Shown here: positions 19,243-28,095 of the stretch, in pieces
How positions within the stretch are numbered: the stretch's first letter is position 1
Layout: every line of letters starts with the position of its first letter
From: Fidelibacterota bacterium
Lineage (GTDB): Bacteria > Fidelibacterota > Marinisomatia > SCGC-AAA003-L08 > D37C17
Assembly (NCBI GenBank): GCA_004124405.1
Contig: SCKP01000018.1
Span: 1-34,471 of the forward strand
DNA length: 34,471 nt
Reading direction: 5' to 3'
Notes under the pieces: model-generated
Told to the model about the DNA's origin: nothing
The model's input: the letters and a program-made list of their open reading frames with translations, nothing else
The model's database searches: none
Program-made: the position numbers and the translations under genes

Positions 19243-20457
19243 ATGACAGAAACCTTCTGTATTCTCATACATTACCATGAAATAGCGTTAAAAGGTAAGA
19301 ACCGAAGCTGGTTTGAACGTCGTTTAATCAAAAATATTAAACTTCAATTGTTTGGCCTCCCATTTACAAAAGTTCAATTAAATGCTGCCCGTATATTCTG
19401 TTTTGGCATTGATGAATCTATGTGGAATGATTATGCCCAACGGTTAAGAAAAGTGATGGGTATAAAACACGCCATTCTCATGTCCCAGGTTAAAAGTGAT
19501 ATTGACACCATCCAAGCCGTTGCGGCAACACAATTAAAGGAATTAGAATTTTCATCCTTTCGAGTATCTGCACGGCGGCAATATAAAGATTTTCACCTTT
19601 CATCTCAAGAAATTAACAAAAGGGTGGGACAACATTTGCAGTCCATAAATTTAAAACCAGTGAAATTAAAGAATGCAGATGTGGATGTGGTTATCGAACT
19701 GGTAAAGGGTATGGCTTATATTGGACATGAACGTGTTTATGGATTTGGTGGATTACCAGTCAAAACCAGTGAGCAAGCTGTGAGCATGATTTCTTCGGGG
19801 ATTGATTCGCCGGTTTCCTCTTTCGAGATGTTAAAACGTGGTGTGGAATTGACTTACGTTCATTTTCATAGTACACCAGCAACCAGTCGTCAATCCATTC
19901 AAAATGTAGGCGAGATATTAACTGTTTTAGCGGGATACCAAATTCAATGCAGAGTTTATATGGTTCCCCTTTTAGAGATTCAGCAGAAAATTATGGCCGA
20001 AGCGCCCAATAAACTCTGGGTCATACTTTTCCGACGTGCCATGATCAAACTGGCATCTATAATTGCTGAACAATTAGATATTCCTGCACTCATAAGCGGT
20101 GAATCTGTAGGACAGGTTGCATCCCAGACATTATCCAATATTCGTGCAACTGCCGATGCAGCAGACCGCCCAATTTTGAGACCTCTTGCGGGATTTAATA
20201 AGGAAGACATCGTTCGAATAGCGGAAAAAATTGGCACCTATGAAATTTCTATAGAGCCCTATGATGACTGCTGCTCATTTTTTGTTCCCATTCACCCTGA
20301 GACCAAAGCAAATTTGGAGGTGGTGCGTCAAACAGAAGACAATATTGATTTTGGTGATATGTTTACTACTGCTTTAAATGATGCCACGATTAAAACTTTT
20401 GAGCATCCCGATTATGTGAGGAATTCCTTTACCAGCCTGGAAAAAGTAAATGATTAA
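19243..20457 (+). CDS. thiI: tRNA 4-thiouridine synthetase ThiI, short form without rhodanese domain
   Basis: ThiI adenylates and thiolates U8 of tRNAs and can supply sulfur for thiazole synthesis. The 404 residues cover the ferredoxin-like N-terminus (YHEIALKGKNR), the THUMP domain (about 60-165, ending IELVKGMAYI.....YGFGGLPV) and the PP-loop ATPase (SSGIDSPV, 184-191). The conserved Cys pair DDCCSFFVP is at 343-344. There is no C-terminal rhodanese domain, as in many short ThiI proteins, so sulfur transfer must involve another route. The gene starts 2 nt after hisS and overlaps the next gene by 8 nt. Confidence 0.95.
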   Translation: MTETFCILIHYHEIALKGKNRSWFERRLIKNIKLQLFGLPFTKVQLNAARIFCFGIDESMWNDYAQRLRKVMGIKHAILMSQVKSDIDTIQAVAATQLKELEFSSFRVSARRQYKDFHLSSQEINKRVGQHLQSINLKPVKLKNADVDVVIELVKGMAYIGHERVYGFGGLPVKTSEQAVSMISSGIDSPVSSFEMLKRGVELTYVHFHSTPATSRQSIQNVGEILTVLAGYQIQCRVYMVPLLEIQQKIMAEAPNKLWVILFRRAMIKLASIIAEQLDIPALISGESVGQVASQTLSNIRATADAADRPILRPLAGFNKEDIVRIAEKIGTYEISIEPYDDCCSFFVPIHPETKANLEVVRQTEDNIDFGDMFTTALNDATIKTFEHPDYVRNSFTSLEKVND

Positions 20458-21229
20458 AATTATATCATGGAATGTAAATGGAATCAGGGCAGCCATTATA
20501 AAGGGCTTTTTGGAATTTGTGGATAAATATGATCCCGATATTCTCTGCCTTCAGGAAACCAAAGCTCGACCTGAGCAGGTTGAATTAGACCTACCGAAAT
20601 ATCCCTATAAGTATTGGAATTGGGCCGAGAAAAAAGGATATTCCGGTACGGCCATATTTTCAAAAATTGAACCCTTAGATGCTGCAAACGGTTTAGATAA
20701 TTCTAAACATGATTCTGAAGGGCGTGTTATAACTTTGGAGTACCCCAATTATTATCTGGTAAATGTGTACACTCCCAACTCAAAACGAGAATTAACCAGA
20801 TTACCATACCGCTATGGGGAGTGGGACCCTGATTTTTTGGATTTTGTATGTTCACTTGAAAAATCCAAACCCGTAATTTTCTGTGGAGACCTGAATGTTG
20901 CCCATACTGAAATTGATTTGGCAAATCCAAAAACAAATATGACCACAAAGTCAAACCCAGGTAATGCAGGTTTCACCGATGATGAGCGGGAAGGATTTGA
21001 TAATATTTTGGGTAAGGGATTTATTGATACTTTCAGGGAGTTTCATTCAGGAGGAGGTAATTACAGTTGGTGGAGTTACCGAGTAAATGCAAGAGAACGA
21101 AATATTGGTTGGAGGATTGATTATATCTGCACATCCCAAAACCTCAAACCTAAATTAGAAAATGCAATTATTCTTCCTGAAGTTTTTGGCTCTGATCATG
21201 CACCTATTTCACTGGAAATAAACATATAA
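20450..21229 (+). CDS. xth: Exodeoxyribonuclease III (AP endonuclease)
   Basis: A base-excision-repair nuclease of the EEP fold, 259 residues, that cuts at abasic sites and trims 3' ends. Motifs: ISWNVNGIRAA with the metal-binding Asn, CLQETKA with the metal-binding Glu, YTPNSK, GDLNVAHTEIDLANPK, WRIDYICTS, and the terminal GSDHAPI with the catalytic Asp-His pair. Length is typical of ExoA/Xth. The ATG lies within the end of thiI (8-nt overlap), so translation is probably coupled. The protein has no signal peptide, unlike the other EEP protein at 25236-26096. Confidence 0.96.
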   Translation: MIKIISWNVNGIRAAIIKGFLEFVDKYDPDILCLQETKARPEQVELDLPKYPYKYWNWAEKKGYSGTAIFSKIEPLDAANGLDNSKHDSEGRVITLEYPNYYLVNVYTPNSKRELTRLPYRYGEWDPDFLDFVCSLEKSKPVIFCGDLNVAHTEIDLANPKTNMTTKSNPGNAGFTDDEREGFDNILGKGFIDTFREFHSGGGNYSWWSYRVNARERNIGWRIDYICTSQNLKPKLENAIILPEVFGSDHAPISLEINI

Positions 21230-21235
21230 AATCAA

Positions 21236-22003
21236 TTGCTGTCCGCTACCCGCATAAAACAACTTAGGTCACTTCATCAGAAGAAATATCGTCGGCATGA
21301 AAACCAATTTCTTTTAGAAGGCAATCGGCTCATTGACCAGGCATTATCTGCCGATGCAAAATTATTTGAAGTGTGGATGACACAGAAAAATCTGGACTCA
21401 CCTTTTGGAAAGAACATTCTCCAAAAATTTGAAGAAAAAAAGATACCTTTCAGTGTAGCTCCCGAAAAAATAATCAGGCAGATGAGTGACAGCCTGAATG
21501 ATCAGGGTATTATAGCCCTTGCACCAATTCCAGTATATGAAAAATATGATAATCCTCCAAAAATGGCAATTTATCTTGATGGAATTGCTGATCCCGGGAA
21601 TATGGGTACTATTCTACGAACCGCAGCCTGGTTTGGAATTAAATCAATATTTCGTTCTCATGAATGTGTGGATCCATTCAACTCCAAGGTGGTACGCTCA
21701 GCCATGGGAGCGCATTTTTACTTTTCACATTTTGAAGCAATCTCTGAAGAGATAGTCTTGGGAGATTACTCAAAATCCGGAATGGAAATATTAGGATCAG
21801 ATATGAATGGAAGTCCCATTCAATCATTTATCTTGCAGACGGCCAAGGGTTGGATAATAATTTTAGGAAATGAAGCCCATGGCATTGGTGAAACAGCACA
21901 AACCTTTATTACAGCAACTATTTCAATTCCAGGGATTGATGGAATGGAAAGCTTAAATGTTTCCGTAGCCGGGGGTATTTTACTACATACACTAACCTCG
22001 TAA
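21236..22003 (+). CDS. TrmH/SpoU-family RNA 2'-O-methyltransferase
   Basis: A SPOUT-class methyltransferase of 255 residues that probably methylates a ribose in rRNA or tRNA using S-adenosylmethionine. The N-terminal substrate-binding domain reads RIKQLRSLHQKKYRRHENQF then LLEGNRLIDQAL. The catalytic knot has motif 1 LDGIADPGNMGTILRTAAWF, motif 2 IILGNEAHGI and motif 3 SIPGIDGMESLNVSVAGGI. No ATG is available before residue 47, so TTG at 21236, six bases after the preceding stop, is the likely start. It closes the seven-gene run. Target nucleotide unknown. Confidence 0.92.
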   Translation: MLSATRIKQLRSLHQKKYRRHENQFLLEGNRLIDQALSADAKLFEVWMTQKNLDSPFGKNILQKFEEKKIPFSVAPEKIIRQMSDSLNDQGIIALAPIPVYEKYDNPPKMAIYLDGIADPGNMGTILRTAAWFGIKSIFRSHECVDPFNSKVVRSAMGAHFYFSHFEAISEEIVLGDYSKSGMEILGSDMNGSPIQSFILQTAKGWIIILGNEAHGIGETAQTFITATISIPGIDGMESLNVSVAGGILLHTLTS

Positions 22004-22122
22004 CTTTCTGTTACATACTGAATAGACTTATTTTTAGGAATTATCCTGTTAAAACGCCTATTTTTATAATCTATATATTAATAGAAGTAATTTAAATAAT
22101 TGAAAAGGAAAAGGATTTAAGA

Positions 22123-23622
22123 ATGTTACGGATATTAGGAATATTAATTTTAACTCAAATTGTCCTGGCACAACAAGTGCAGGAAGGTTCTCCATACAGT
22201 CGACTTCAGGGTTTAGATAATAATTACCATGTGATTGATCTTCCTTCGATTGATACAGAAGCACTATTAGCAGAAGACGCCAACAGAACTAATGGTACTC
22301 CCTATCGCTATGGATATCAACATTATGTGGATTTTTCAACGGAAGATTCTGGTATTTGGGAAGAAACGGCTGATGGTGGTCTTTTCTGGCAAATTAGTGT
22401 TACATCTGAAAGTGCCCATGCCTTGAGCTTTGAATATGATAACTTTTTTATTCCTGAAGGTGGAGAGTTATACGTGTTCAGTCCCGGTTATGAAATGATT
22501 CAAGGTGCATATACCCATTTAAACAATGGTAATTCTGGTCGTTTTGCAACCCCCCATTTAAAAGGTGATACTGCCATTATCGAGTATTACCAACCCGCTG
22601 CAACTCAAGGGATTCTTTCCTTAGTCATTACAGAAATTATTCATGATTATCGGGATATAATGGGTTATTCTAATGATGAGAGAGATTGGGAATGTGGCAT
22701 AAATGTTATTTGTGAGACAGATGAAAGTTATCAAGGTGCTATTAATTCAGTAGCATTTCTAGATATGGGAGCATATATCTGCTCCGGTGCCATGGTAAAT
22801 AATGTCCGGCAGGATCTCACGCCTTATTTCCTCACAGCCTGGCATTGTGTGGATGGGGACAACCCCAGCACATTCCGTTTTTATTTTCAGAAAGAGGCCT
22901 CATCATGCGAAAATACATGGTCAAGCCTTGGTCCATATGCGTATAGTTCTGATTTGCTAGCCGATGCTGATGGAATATCAGGAGGAGATTGGGCACTTCT
23001 GCTCATTGATGATGAAATTGAAGAAGATTGGGAAGTATTTTATGCCGGTTGGGATGCTACCGAAAATTATCCTCTTATTTCCTGTGGAGTCCATCATCCT
23101 GGAGGTACAGGAAAAAAAATTAATTATGATGATGATACGGCCTATGGCGCCTGGTGGGATAATGCAGCTGACGGATTAACCCATTGGCAGATAAACTGGG
23201 ATGAAGGTGGCTCTGAAGGTGGATCCTCCGGTTCGCCAGTCTTTAATGACCAATTCCAGATTGTTGGGGTATTAACGGGTGGTGCTGGAGAATGTGGTGA
23301 AGGTGGTTGGCCCGATCTATATGGAAAGTTTCATTATGGTTGGAATTGGGAAATGGAACCTAACCGCCGTATGATTGACTGGCTGGATCCTGATTATACA
23401 GGTACCCTCGTAATAGATGGAACCTATGTGGAGGTTACCGGAATACCCGGTGATCTTAATTCTGATGATGTAGTCAATATTCTGGATATTATTGCCCTTG
23501 CCAACCTAATTTTTGAAGGAAATCCAACTGCTGAAGAATTGGCTGTAGCAGACTTGAATGGGGATGGTATCCTTAATATTCTGGATATTATTTCTTTGGT
23601 GAATATCATACTGGAAAATTAA
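22123..23622 (+). CDS. Secreted trypsin-like serine protease with C-terminal dockerin
   Basis: An exported protein of 499 residues. The signal peptide MLRILGILILTQIVLA is followed by a pro-like or beta-rich N-terminal region to about 190. A lysyl-endopeptidase-like S1 protease domain follows, with His241 (LTAWHCVDG), Asp289 (GGDWALLLID) and Ser371 (GGSSGSPVF). Several Cys residues (191, 197, 230, 242, 272, 331, 391) could form disulfides. Residues about 443-499 are a dockerin-like pair: DLNSDDVVNILDIIALANLI and DLNGDGILNILDIISLVNII. The gene has its own 119-bp upstream region and a purine-rich site (AAGGAAAAGGA) before the ATG. The substrate is probably extracellular protein. Confidence 0.88.
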   Translation: MLRILGILILTQIVLAQQVQEGSPYSRLQGLDNNYHVIDLPSIDTEALLAEDANRTNGTPYRYGYQHYVDFSTEDSGIWEETADGGLFWQISVTSESAHALSFEYDNFFIPEGGELYVFSPGYEMIQGAYTHLNNGNSGRFATPHLKGDTAIIEYYQPAATQGILSLVITEIIHDYRDIMGYSNDERDWECGINVICETDESYQGAINSVAFLDMGAYICSGAMVNNVRQDLTPYFLTAWHCVDGDNPSTFRFYFQKEASSCENTWSSLGPYAYSSDLLADADGISGGDWALLLIDDEIEEDWEVFYAGWDATENYPLISCGVHHPGGTGKKINYDDDTAYGAWWDNAADGLTHWQINWDEGGSEGGSSGSPVFNDQFQIVGVLTGGAGECGEGGWPDLYGKFHYGWNWEMEPNRRMIDWLDPDYTGTLVIDGTYVEVTGIPGDLNSDDVVNILDIIALANLIFEGNPTAEELAVADLNGDGILNILDIISLVNIILEN

Positions 23623-23676
23623 TAGATTTTTAAAATTAAATCTTTAATCTAAATCTTAACAAAGTTTTGGTAGATT

Positions 23677-24219
23677 TTGAATTATAAAAACCTCACCCCT
23701 ATTATTAATTTTATTTTCCCTTTAACATTAATTTTATTTTTTTCGAATTGTTATAATAAAGTTGAAGAGTTTGATTTGTTGCATAAATCAAATCCGGATG
23801 GCTGGTATGGAAGTAGTTTTACCATTACTGTTAAAAATAAAATAGATAATTTGCTCAATTCACCAGAGGAATACTTAGGGAAAGAGGTACTGGTTACTGG
23901 CGAAATAACTGAAATATGCCCTATGAGGGGTTGCTGGATTGATATTAAAGACCCTGAATCAGAATCAAATATTCGGGTTAAGGTTACAGATGGTGAAATT
24001 GTTTTTCCTCTCTCAGCTAATGGGAAATACGTGGATGTACAGGGTACCTTCACGAAAATCAATTTCACCGAAGAACAAGCCAAAAAGTGGAAAATCCATT
24101 TAGCGGAAGAGCAGGGTATTCATCTAATTCCTGACGAAGTGGAGATAACAGCAGAAGATTTAGTTGAGTACAGAATTAATGGAAAGGGAGCGAATATTTA
24201 TACTTACGGGTGTAAATGA
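23677..24219 (+). CDS. DUF4920-type putative lipoprotein
   Basis: A 180-residue exported protein with an OB-like domain of the DUF4920 family. The diagnostic stretch is ITEICPMRGCWIDIKDP (Cys81 and Cys86), preceded by EYLGKEVLVTGE. The N-terminus is a hydrophobic segment ending in FFSN-Cys25. The Asn before Cys is unusual for a lipobox, so lipidation is uncertain. The CPxxGCW motif suggests a redox or metal role, but the family's function is not known to me. The only available start is TTG at 23677, 54 bp after the protease stop. The gene is convergent with the beta-propeller gene. Confidence 0.8.
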   Translation: MNYKNLTPIINFIFPLTLILFFSNCYNKVEEFDLLHKSNPDGWYGSSFTITVKNKIDNLLNSPEEYLGKEVLVTGEITEICPMRGCWIDIKDPESESNIRVKVTDGEIVFPLSANGKYVDVQGTFTKINFTEEQAKKWKIHLAEEQGIHLIPDEVEITAEDLVEYRINGKGANIYTYGCK

Positions 24220-24319
24220 AAACCGATCCTATTCAATAAGATAAAATATCTTTTCCTACAAATATGAAACTTTAGCGGAATATCCCCTTAAAGTAATTGT
24301 GATGACAAAGATCTTCTAA

Positions 24320-25234
24320 TTAAGTACCCAAAATAATAGTAACCAATGCGACCATATCTAAAATATCGTAATTACTATCACCATTTACATCCATGATGGA
24401 TAATTGACAGTCATCCCATACATTACCCCCTAAAATATAATTTACCAGTAGAATAATATCCTGAATATTAATATTTCCATCTAAATTGGAATCTCCCAAT
24501 TCCCATTCACCGCAGGGATTGGAAGGTTGGAATTCTATATCAATCTGATACAGCAAATCGAGATTTGTATCAGATGCCCACAAATAATGACCATCAAAAG
24601 TGAGTCCTTCGCATTGACCGCTGGGTGTTTCAAAACTGGCCAGAGTTTCGCCAGTTTCCGGGTTAATCTTGTAGATTAAATCTGTACTGACATTGGTGTG
24701 CCAAAGATAAGTACCGTCAAATGCCAAATCACACCAGCCGTAATCAATGTCATCAGGAATCGGAAGTTCACCAATCTGATTGCCGGTAAAGGGGTCAATG
24801 AGGTAAATCCCACCGGGTTGAGTTGCCGACTGAAAAAGTATCTCATTCTCAAAATCATACGCCAACCCCACACCTAATGGAACTGCAGAGAATTGATCCA
24901 TGACCTGACCATTATCAGACAGCTTTACAATTTGGGTATAATTTCGTTCGCTCCATAAATTATTCCCATCATGGGTGAGCCCATGATGAAAGTAACTGCC
25001 GGTGGAAAATGATTCAATTATCTCACCATTCTCAGATGAAATTTTAAAAATTCGATACCAGTAATTATCGAAATGATTAGCATCTGCTATGTTAACCACC
25101 CATAAATAATCTCCATCCCAGGCTAAGCCATCGCTGTAATATCCCGGTGCCGGGATAGAGTGAACCACATCACCCATATCAGCCGAAAGCATACTAATAA
25201 AACCGATAGCTAATATATTTAATGGATAATTCAA
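24320..25234 (-). CDS. Secreted beta-propeller-like protein with C-terminal dockerin
   Basis: A 304-residue exported protein. The N-terminus MNYPLNILAIGFISMLSA is a signal peptide. At least four repeated blade motifs follow: GLAWDGDYLWV, GLTHDGNNLWS, DLAFDGTYLWH and GLTFDGHYLWA, alternating with DP..G..IGE or NPETGET-like turns. This suggests a small NHL- or glutamine-cyclotransferase-like propeller. Residues about 247-304 are a dockerin-like pair (DSNLDGNINIQDIILLVNYI and DVNGDSNYDILDMVALV). The start is TTG, one base after the stop of the EEP gene, so the two are co-transcribed. No catalytic function can be assigned. Confidence 0.82.
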   Translation of the reverse strand: MNYPLNILAIGFISMLSADMGDVVHSIPAPGYYSDGLAWDGDYLWVVNIADANHFDNYWYRIFKISSENGEIIESFSTGSYFHHGLTHDGNNLWSERNYTQIVKLSDNGQVMDQFSAVPLGVGLAYDFENEILFQSATQPGGIYLIDPFTGNQIGELPIPDDIDYGWCDLAFDGTYLWHTNVSTDLIYKINPETGETLASFETPSGQCEGLTFDGHYLWASDTNLDLLYQIDIEFQPSNPCGEWELGDSNLDGNINIQDIILLVNYILGGNVWDDCQLSIMDVNGDSNYDILDMVALVTIILGT

Positions 25235-25235
25235 T

Positions 25236-26096
25236 TTATTTACTTATATGCTCCCAAATAAAATTGGCTTCTATAGGATAATGATCTGACATATTGGTGG
25301 AATATTCCAGAAAATCCATGGAAAAATCCTGGATTCTGCGTTGGATTGACTTGAACCTGAATTTATCAGTCTTTACCAGAATATAATCTACCAATTCATT
25401 GGGTTGGCTAAAAGTGGAAAACTGTAATTTGCCGGAAAGGGGACCATTTTTCAAGTTTAGATGCTTCAGCATTTTATCCAGGCTAACAACATTAGATATA
25501 TTCAAATCACCACATAAAATGAGAGGTTTATTTATCTTAACATAGGGTAAAATAAGCCCCAGATTAATTTCATCGTATTGACTTCTGCGAATGGAACTGT
25601 AATTGGTTTTATAATCGGACTGTAAATGGGTATTTATAAGAAGAATTTCTTTATCGTTTTTTATAACGGAATACAATTTTGCACCTTTTGAAGACATCCA
25701 GTCCCATTCTTTTAATTTCGAAAATGAAATTTGATCAATTAGTTCAATTGGCATCTTGCTGATAGCCCAAAGTCCGCTATTAGTTTTAAAAAAGTTGAAA
25801 TGGTCCTCCGGTTCTATTTGGTAGGGATAAAGCAATTTGAGTCCTCTATAGATCTGCTTACGAATTTTTGAGGAAAAGGCTTCCTGAAATAGAATGACAT
25901 CATAATTAGTTGAATTTTTAAGTGATTGAATAATATTTTCTGCCCGCTCTATTCTATTATGTAACCAGCCATAAGGGGCGGAAAACATTTTAATATTCCA
26001 TGATAAAATGGTAAGATCATCTTCAATAGCAGAGCTCTCTGCTGATATAGCAGATCCCATAATAAAAAAGCCCCAAATGAGTAATTTATTTACCAT
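25236..26096 (-). CDS. Secreted EEP-family phosphodiesterase (sphingomyelinase-like)
   Basis: An endonuclease/exonuclease/phosphatase-fold protein of 286 residues with a signal peptide (MVNKLLIWGFFIMGSAISAE), so it acts outside the cytoplasm. Fold motifs: ILSWNIKMF with the metal-binding Asn, ILFQEAF with Glu, LLINTHLQSD, LCGDLNIS, LVDYILVK and MSDHYPI with the Asp-His pair. The layout is closer to bacterial neutral sphingomyelinases than to Xth, but nuclease or inositol-phosphatase activity is possible. It is separated from the START gene by 138 bp and leads into the propeller gene with a one-base gap. Confidence 0.86.
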   Translation of the reverse strand: MVNKLLIWGFFIMGSAISAESSAIEDDLTILSWNIKMFSAPYGWLHNRIERAENIIQSLKNSTNYDVILFQEAFSSKIRKQIYRGLKLLYPYQIEPEDHFNFFKTNSGLWAISKMPIELIDQISFSKLKEWDWMSSKGAKLYSVIKNDKEILLINTHLQSDYKTNYSSIRRSQYDEINLGLILPYVKINKPLILCGDLNISNVVSLDKMLKHLNLKNGPLSGKLQFSTFSQPNELVDYILVKTDKFRFKSIQRRIQDFSMDFLEYSTNMSDHYPIEANFIWEHISK

Positions 26097-26153
26097 ATAT
26101 AAATTTACACCATTTTCTCTTTATGAAGGGGAAATAATTAGTTTTTTAGGTTA

Positions 26154-26170
26154 TACCCATTAGATGGGTA
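26154..26170. promoter_or_regulatory. Perfect palindrome upstream of the EEP gene
   Basis: TACCCAT-TAG-ATGGGTA is a perfect seven-base dyad 58 bp before the EEP start on the minus strand. A second dyad, GCGCT/AGCGC, lies at 26173-26192. Neither is followed by a T tract on the minus strand, so an operator is more plausible than a terminator. The CCCAT...ATGGG arms recur at 7595-7609 with a different centre. Confidence 0.4.
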
Positions 26171-26234
26171 GTGCGCTGAAAATTTCTAGCGCCAATTTTG
26201 TTTTCTCAATTTTCTAATTTCAAATAAACTGATT

Positions 26235-26867
26235 TTACCATTTTTCTGCGAAATGTACAATATCCTCCAACATGAGGGGTAAATAGCGCTGGTTTGCAAG
26301 GTTAACTATCCAATGGGGCACATCACCACCGGGGTCAGTACAAACACGGTAGGTTAGTTTTGTTTTATTCCCTTCCTTCGTTACCACCCAGCTGCCAAAA
26401 TTAACAGGTGGCAACAAATGATTTTCAGGATTAAGCTCAGCCCTCAGTGTATCGGTTCTCACCCAATGAATACTATTGCCAAGCCGAATAGAATTAAATT
26501 GATACAAGCGGGGAGATAAAAATGGTACTTCATAAACCTGGTATGCCGTATAGCTGGCATCGCTCCTTCTATGGTACACTCCTGCATCAATTATAAAGGC
26601 ATTTGGAAATACCAGCGTAGATTTTTCCACCAGCCAGGCTGCATCAGCTAACTTCTCCATTTTTACATCACTCAATATTTCCGCTTTTAAGGCTGGTATG
26701 GGTGAATCAGGTAATAGTTTACTATACACCAATACACGATCCGTTTCTTTTACCAATTCCCAACCCTCATTAATTTGGAGGTCGTTCCAACTTGGTGGAT
26801 AGGGATGGGGGGATGCAAACAGAAGGAAGAATGAAAATTGAAGAATTAAGATTAGATTTCTACTCAT
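26235..26867 (-). CDS. Exported START/SRPBCC-like lipid-binding protein
   Basis: A protein of 210 residues with a signal peptide (MSRNLILILQFSFFLLFAS) and a START-like helix-grip domain. Motifs include GWELVKETDRVLVYSK, a central SDASYTAYQVYEVPFLSPR and SWVVTKEGNKTKLTYRVCTD. A C-terminal helix, VPHWIVNLANQRYLPLMLED, is typical of START lids. Such proteins bind lipids or other hydrophobic ligands in a deep pocket. The ATG at 26867 is chosen because it sits one base after the stop of the preceding gene; a TTG at 26885 would overlap it. It ends a six-gene operon. Confidence 0.8.
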   Translation of the reverse strand: MSRNLILILQFSFFLLFASPHPYPPSWNDLQINEGWELVKETDRVLVYSKLLPDSPIPALKAEILSDVKMEKLADAAWLVEKSTLVFPNAFIIDAGVYHRRSDASYTAYQVYEVPFLSPRLYQFNSIRLGNSIHWVRTDTLRAELNPENHLLPPVNFGSWVVTKEGNKTKLTYRVCTDPGGDVPHWIVNLANQRYLPLMLEDIVHFAEKW

Positions 26868-26868
26868 C

Positions 26869-28092
26869 TCAGGATGGATTATCAATTTCCAAAATAAATT
26901 GTTCGGCTATTTGCATACATGCCAAAACGGCTTTTGGTTCAATTTTATCTACGGTGTCAAAATTGGTATGGTATGGTACATCCCCGCTTGTGAAGGTAGT
27001 GTCAAGTCCAATGATAGAAAGAGCTGGAATTCCCGCTTTGGCAAATTCCGCCGAATCAGTAGATCCTCCCCCAAAGGGCATGTTCATAATGGGGATATTA
27101 TAGCCCAGGGACTTTGCAATTTCTTTACATTTTTCACCTAACTTTTCATCCAGAGGCACCATTCCATTTATTTCTGATTTAAGAAAGCGGAGGTCTTGCA
27201 GTCTGTAAATACTGTCCATATTTATATTATAAGTGGAGATGGATTGTAATGTTTCTCTATGTAATTTGACATATTCTCTGGCGCCACGCAAGCCACTTTC
27301 CTCTGCATCAGGGCAGAGAAAAATCAAACGGGTATGATTTAAATTTAGAGTTGAAAAATGATCTGCTAATTTTACAGCTATGGCAGAAGAAATTAAATTA
27401 TCGCCTGCACCGGGGCTCACATCCCAACTGACGAAAAAGAAATATTGGAGCATGAATATTAATCCACCACCCATAAAATAAATAAGCTCCTGATTGATTT
27501 TAAAATTAGATGGTTGAGCTATCCATTGATAGGATGCCCAAAGACTAATGGCAGTTATTAGAAAATAAAGACCTGTTGTAATGATAATTCTTAACTTATA
27601 TAATTTTTGATTATTATTGAGAAATCGGAAGACGTAAGGGCTGTCATAATGGCCGCTGATAATAATGGACTGCTGAACTTCAGCTGATGGTTCGATGGTT
27701 CCAGAAATATTATAGCCATCCGTTTTCTTAAAAAGTGGATCAATGAATTCTTTATAAAAAACAAATTCACATATTGCCATAATACAACCAAAGGATGTAA
27801 GAACTGCTGCTAGAATTGTCCAATCACCTCCAGCAATTAAACAAATAAATGCACCTAAATAAGAGATTGAGAAATAGCGGATAAAATATAGAAAGGCATC
27901 CCGGCTGCATTGAAATTTTTCTGAAGCTGTTTGAGTACAGGATTTATCTAATTCAGATTGCAACCGTTCCCCAGCTTTTTTGCAGGCGGGAGTTCCGGTT
28001 AAGCGGCCCCCAAATTCGTCTATAATCTCAGTCGTGAGATTTAATGCCGATTGGGCATACTCAATTGTAATATTTGATTTCAATTCTACCAT
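26869..28092 (-). CDS. Membrane-anchored M28 family metallopeptidase
   Basis: A zinc aminopeptidase-like protein of 407 residues. Likely zinc ligands and catalytic residues are His148 (SGHYDSP), Asp231 (PGAGDNLISS), Glu264-Glu265 (DAEESGLRGARE), Asp293 and His375 (VPYHTNFDT). Hydrophobic spans interrupt the domain at about 67-86, 92-113, 168-187 and 204-222. That is unusual for soluble M28 enzymes and suggests a membrane-embedded variant. The N-terminus (GGRLTGTPACKKAGERLQ) is the typical M28 lead. It starts 3 nt after the ILVBL-like gene's stop. The substrate may be a peptide or an acylated amino compound. Confidence 0.88.
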   Translation of the reverse strand: MVELKSNITIEYAQSALNLTTEIIDEFGGRLTGTPACKKAGERLQSELDKSCTQTASEKFQCSRDAFLYFIRYFSISYLGAFICLIAGGDWTILAAVLTSFGCIMAICEFVFYKEFIDPLFKKTDGYNISGTIEPSAEVQQSIIISGHYDSPYVFRFLNNNQKLYKLRIIITTGLYFLITAISLWASYQWIAQPSNFKINQELIYFMGGGLIFMLQYFFFVSWDVSPGAGDNLISSAIAVKLADHFSTLNLNHTRLIFLCPDAEESGLRGAREYVKLHRETLQSISTYNINMDSIYRLQDLRFLKSEINGMVPLDEKLGEKCKEIAKSLGYNIPIMNMPFGGGSTDSAEFAKAGIPALSIIGLDTTFTSGDVPYHTNFDTVDKIEPKAVLACMQIAEQFILEIDNPS

Positions 28093-28095
28093 AGC

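Noticed and set aside
24238-24252. AAGATA-AAA-TATCTT hairpin between the convergent DUF4920 and propeller genes as a terminator
   Set aside because: The stem is A/T-rich, and only a very short T stretch follows on the plus strand, so it is too weak to call.
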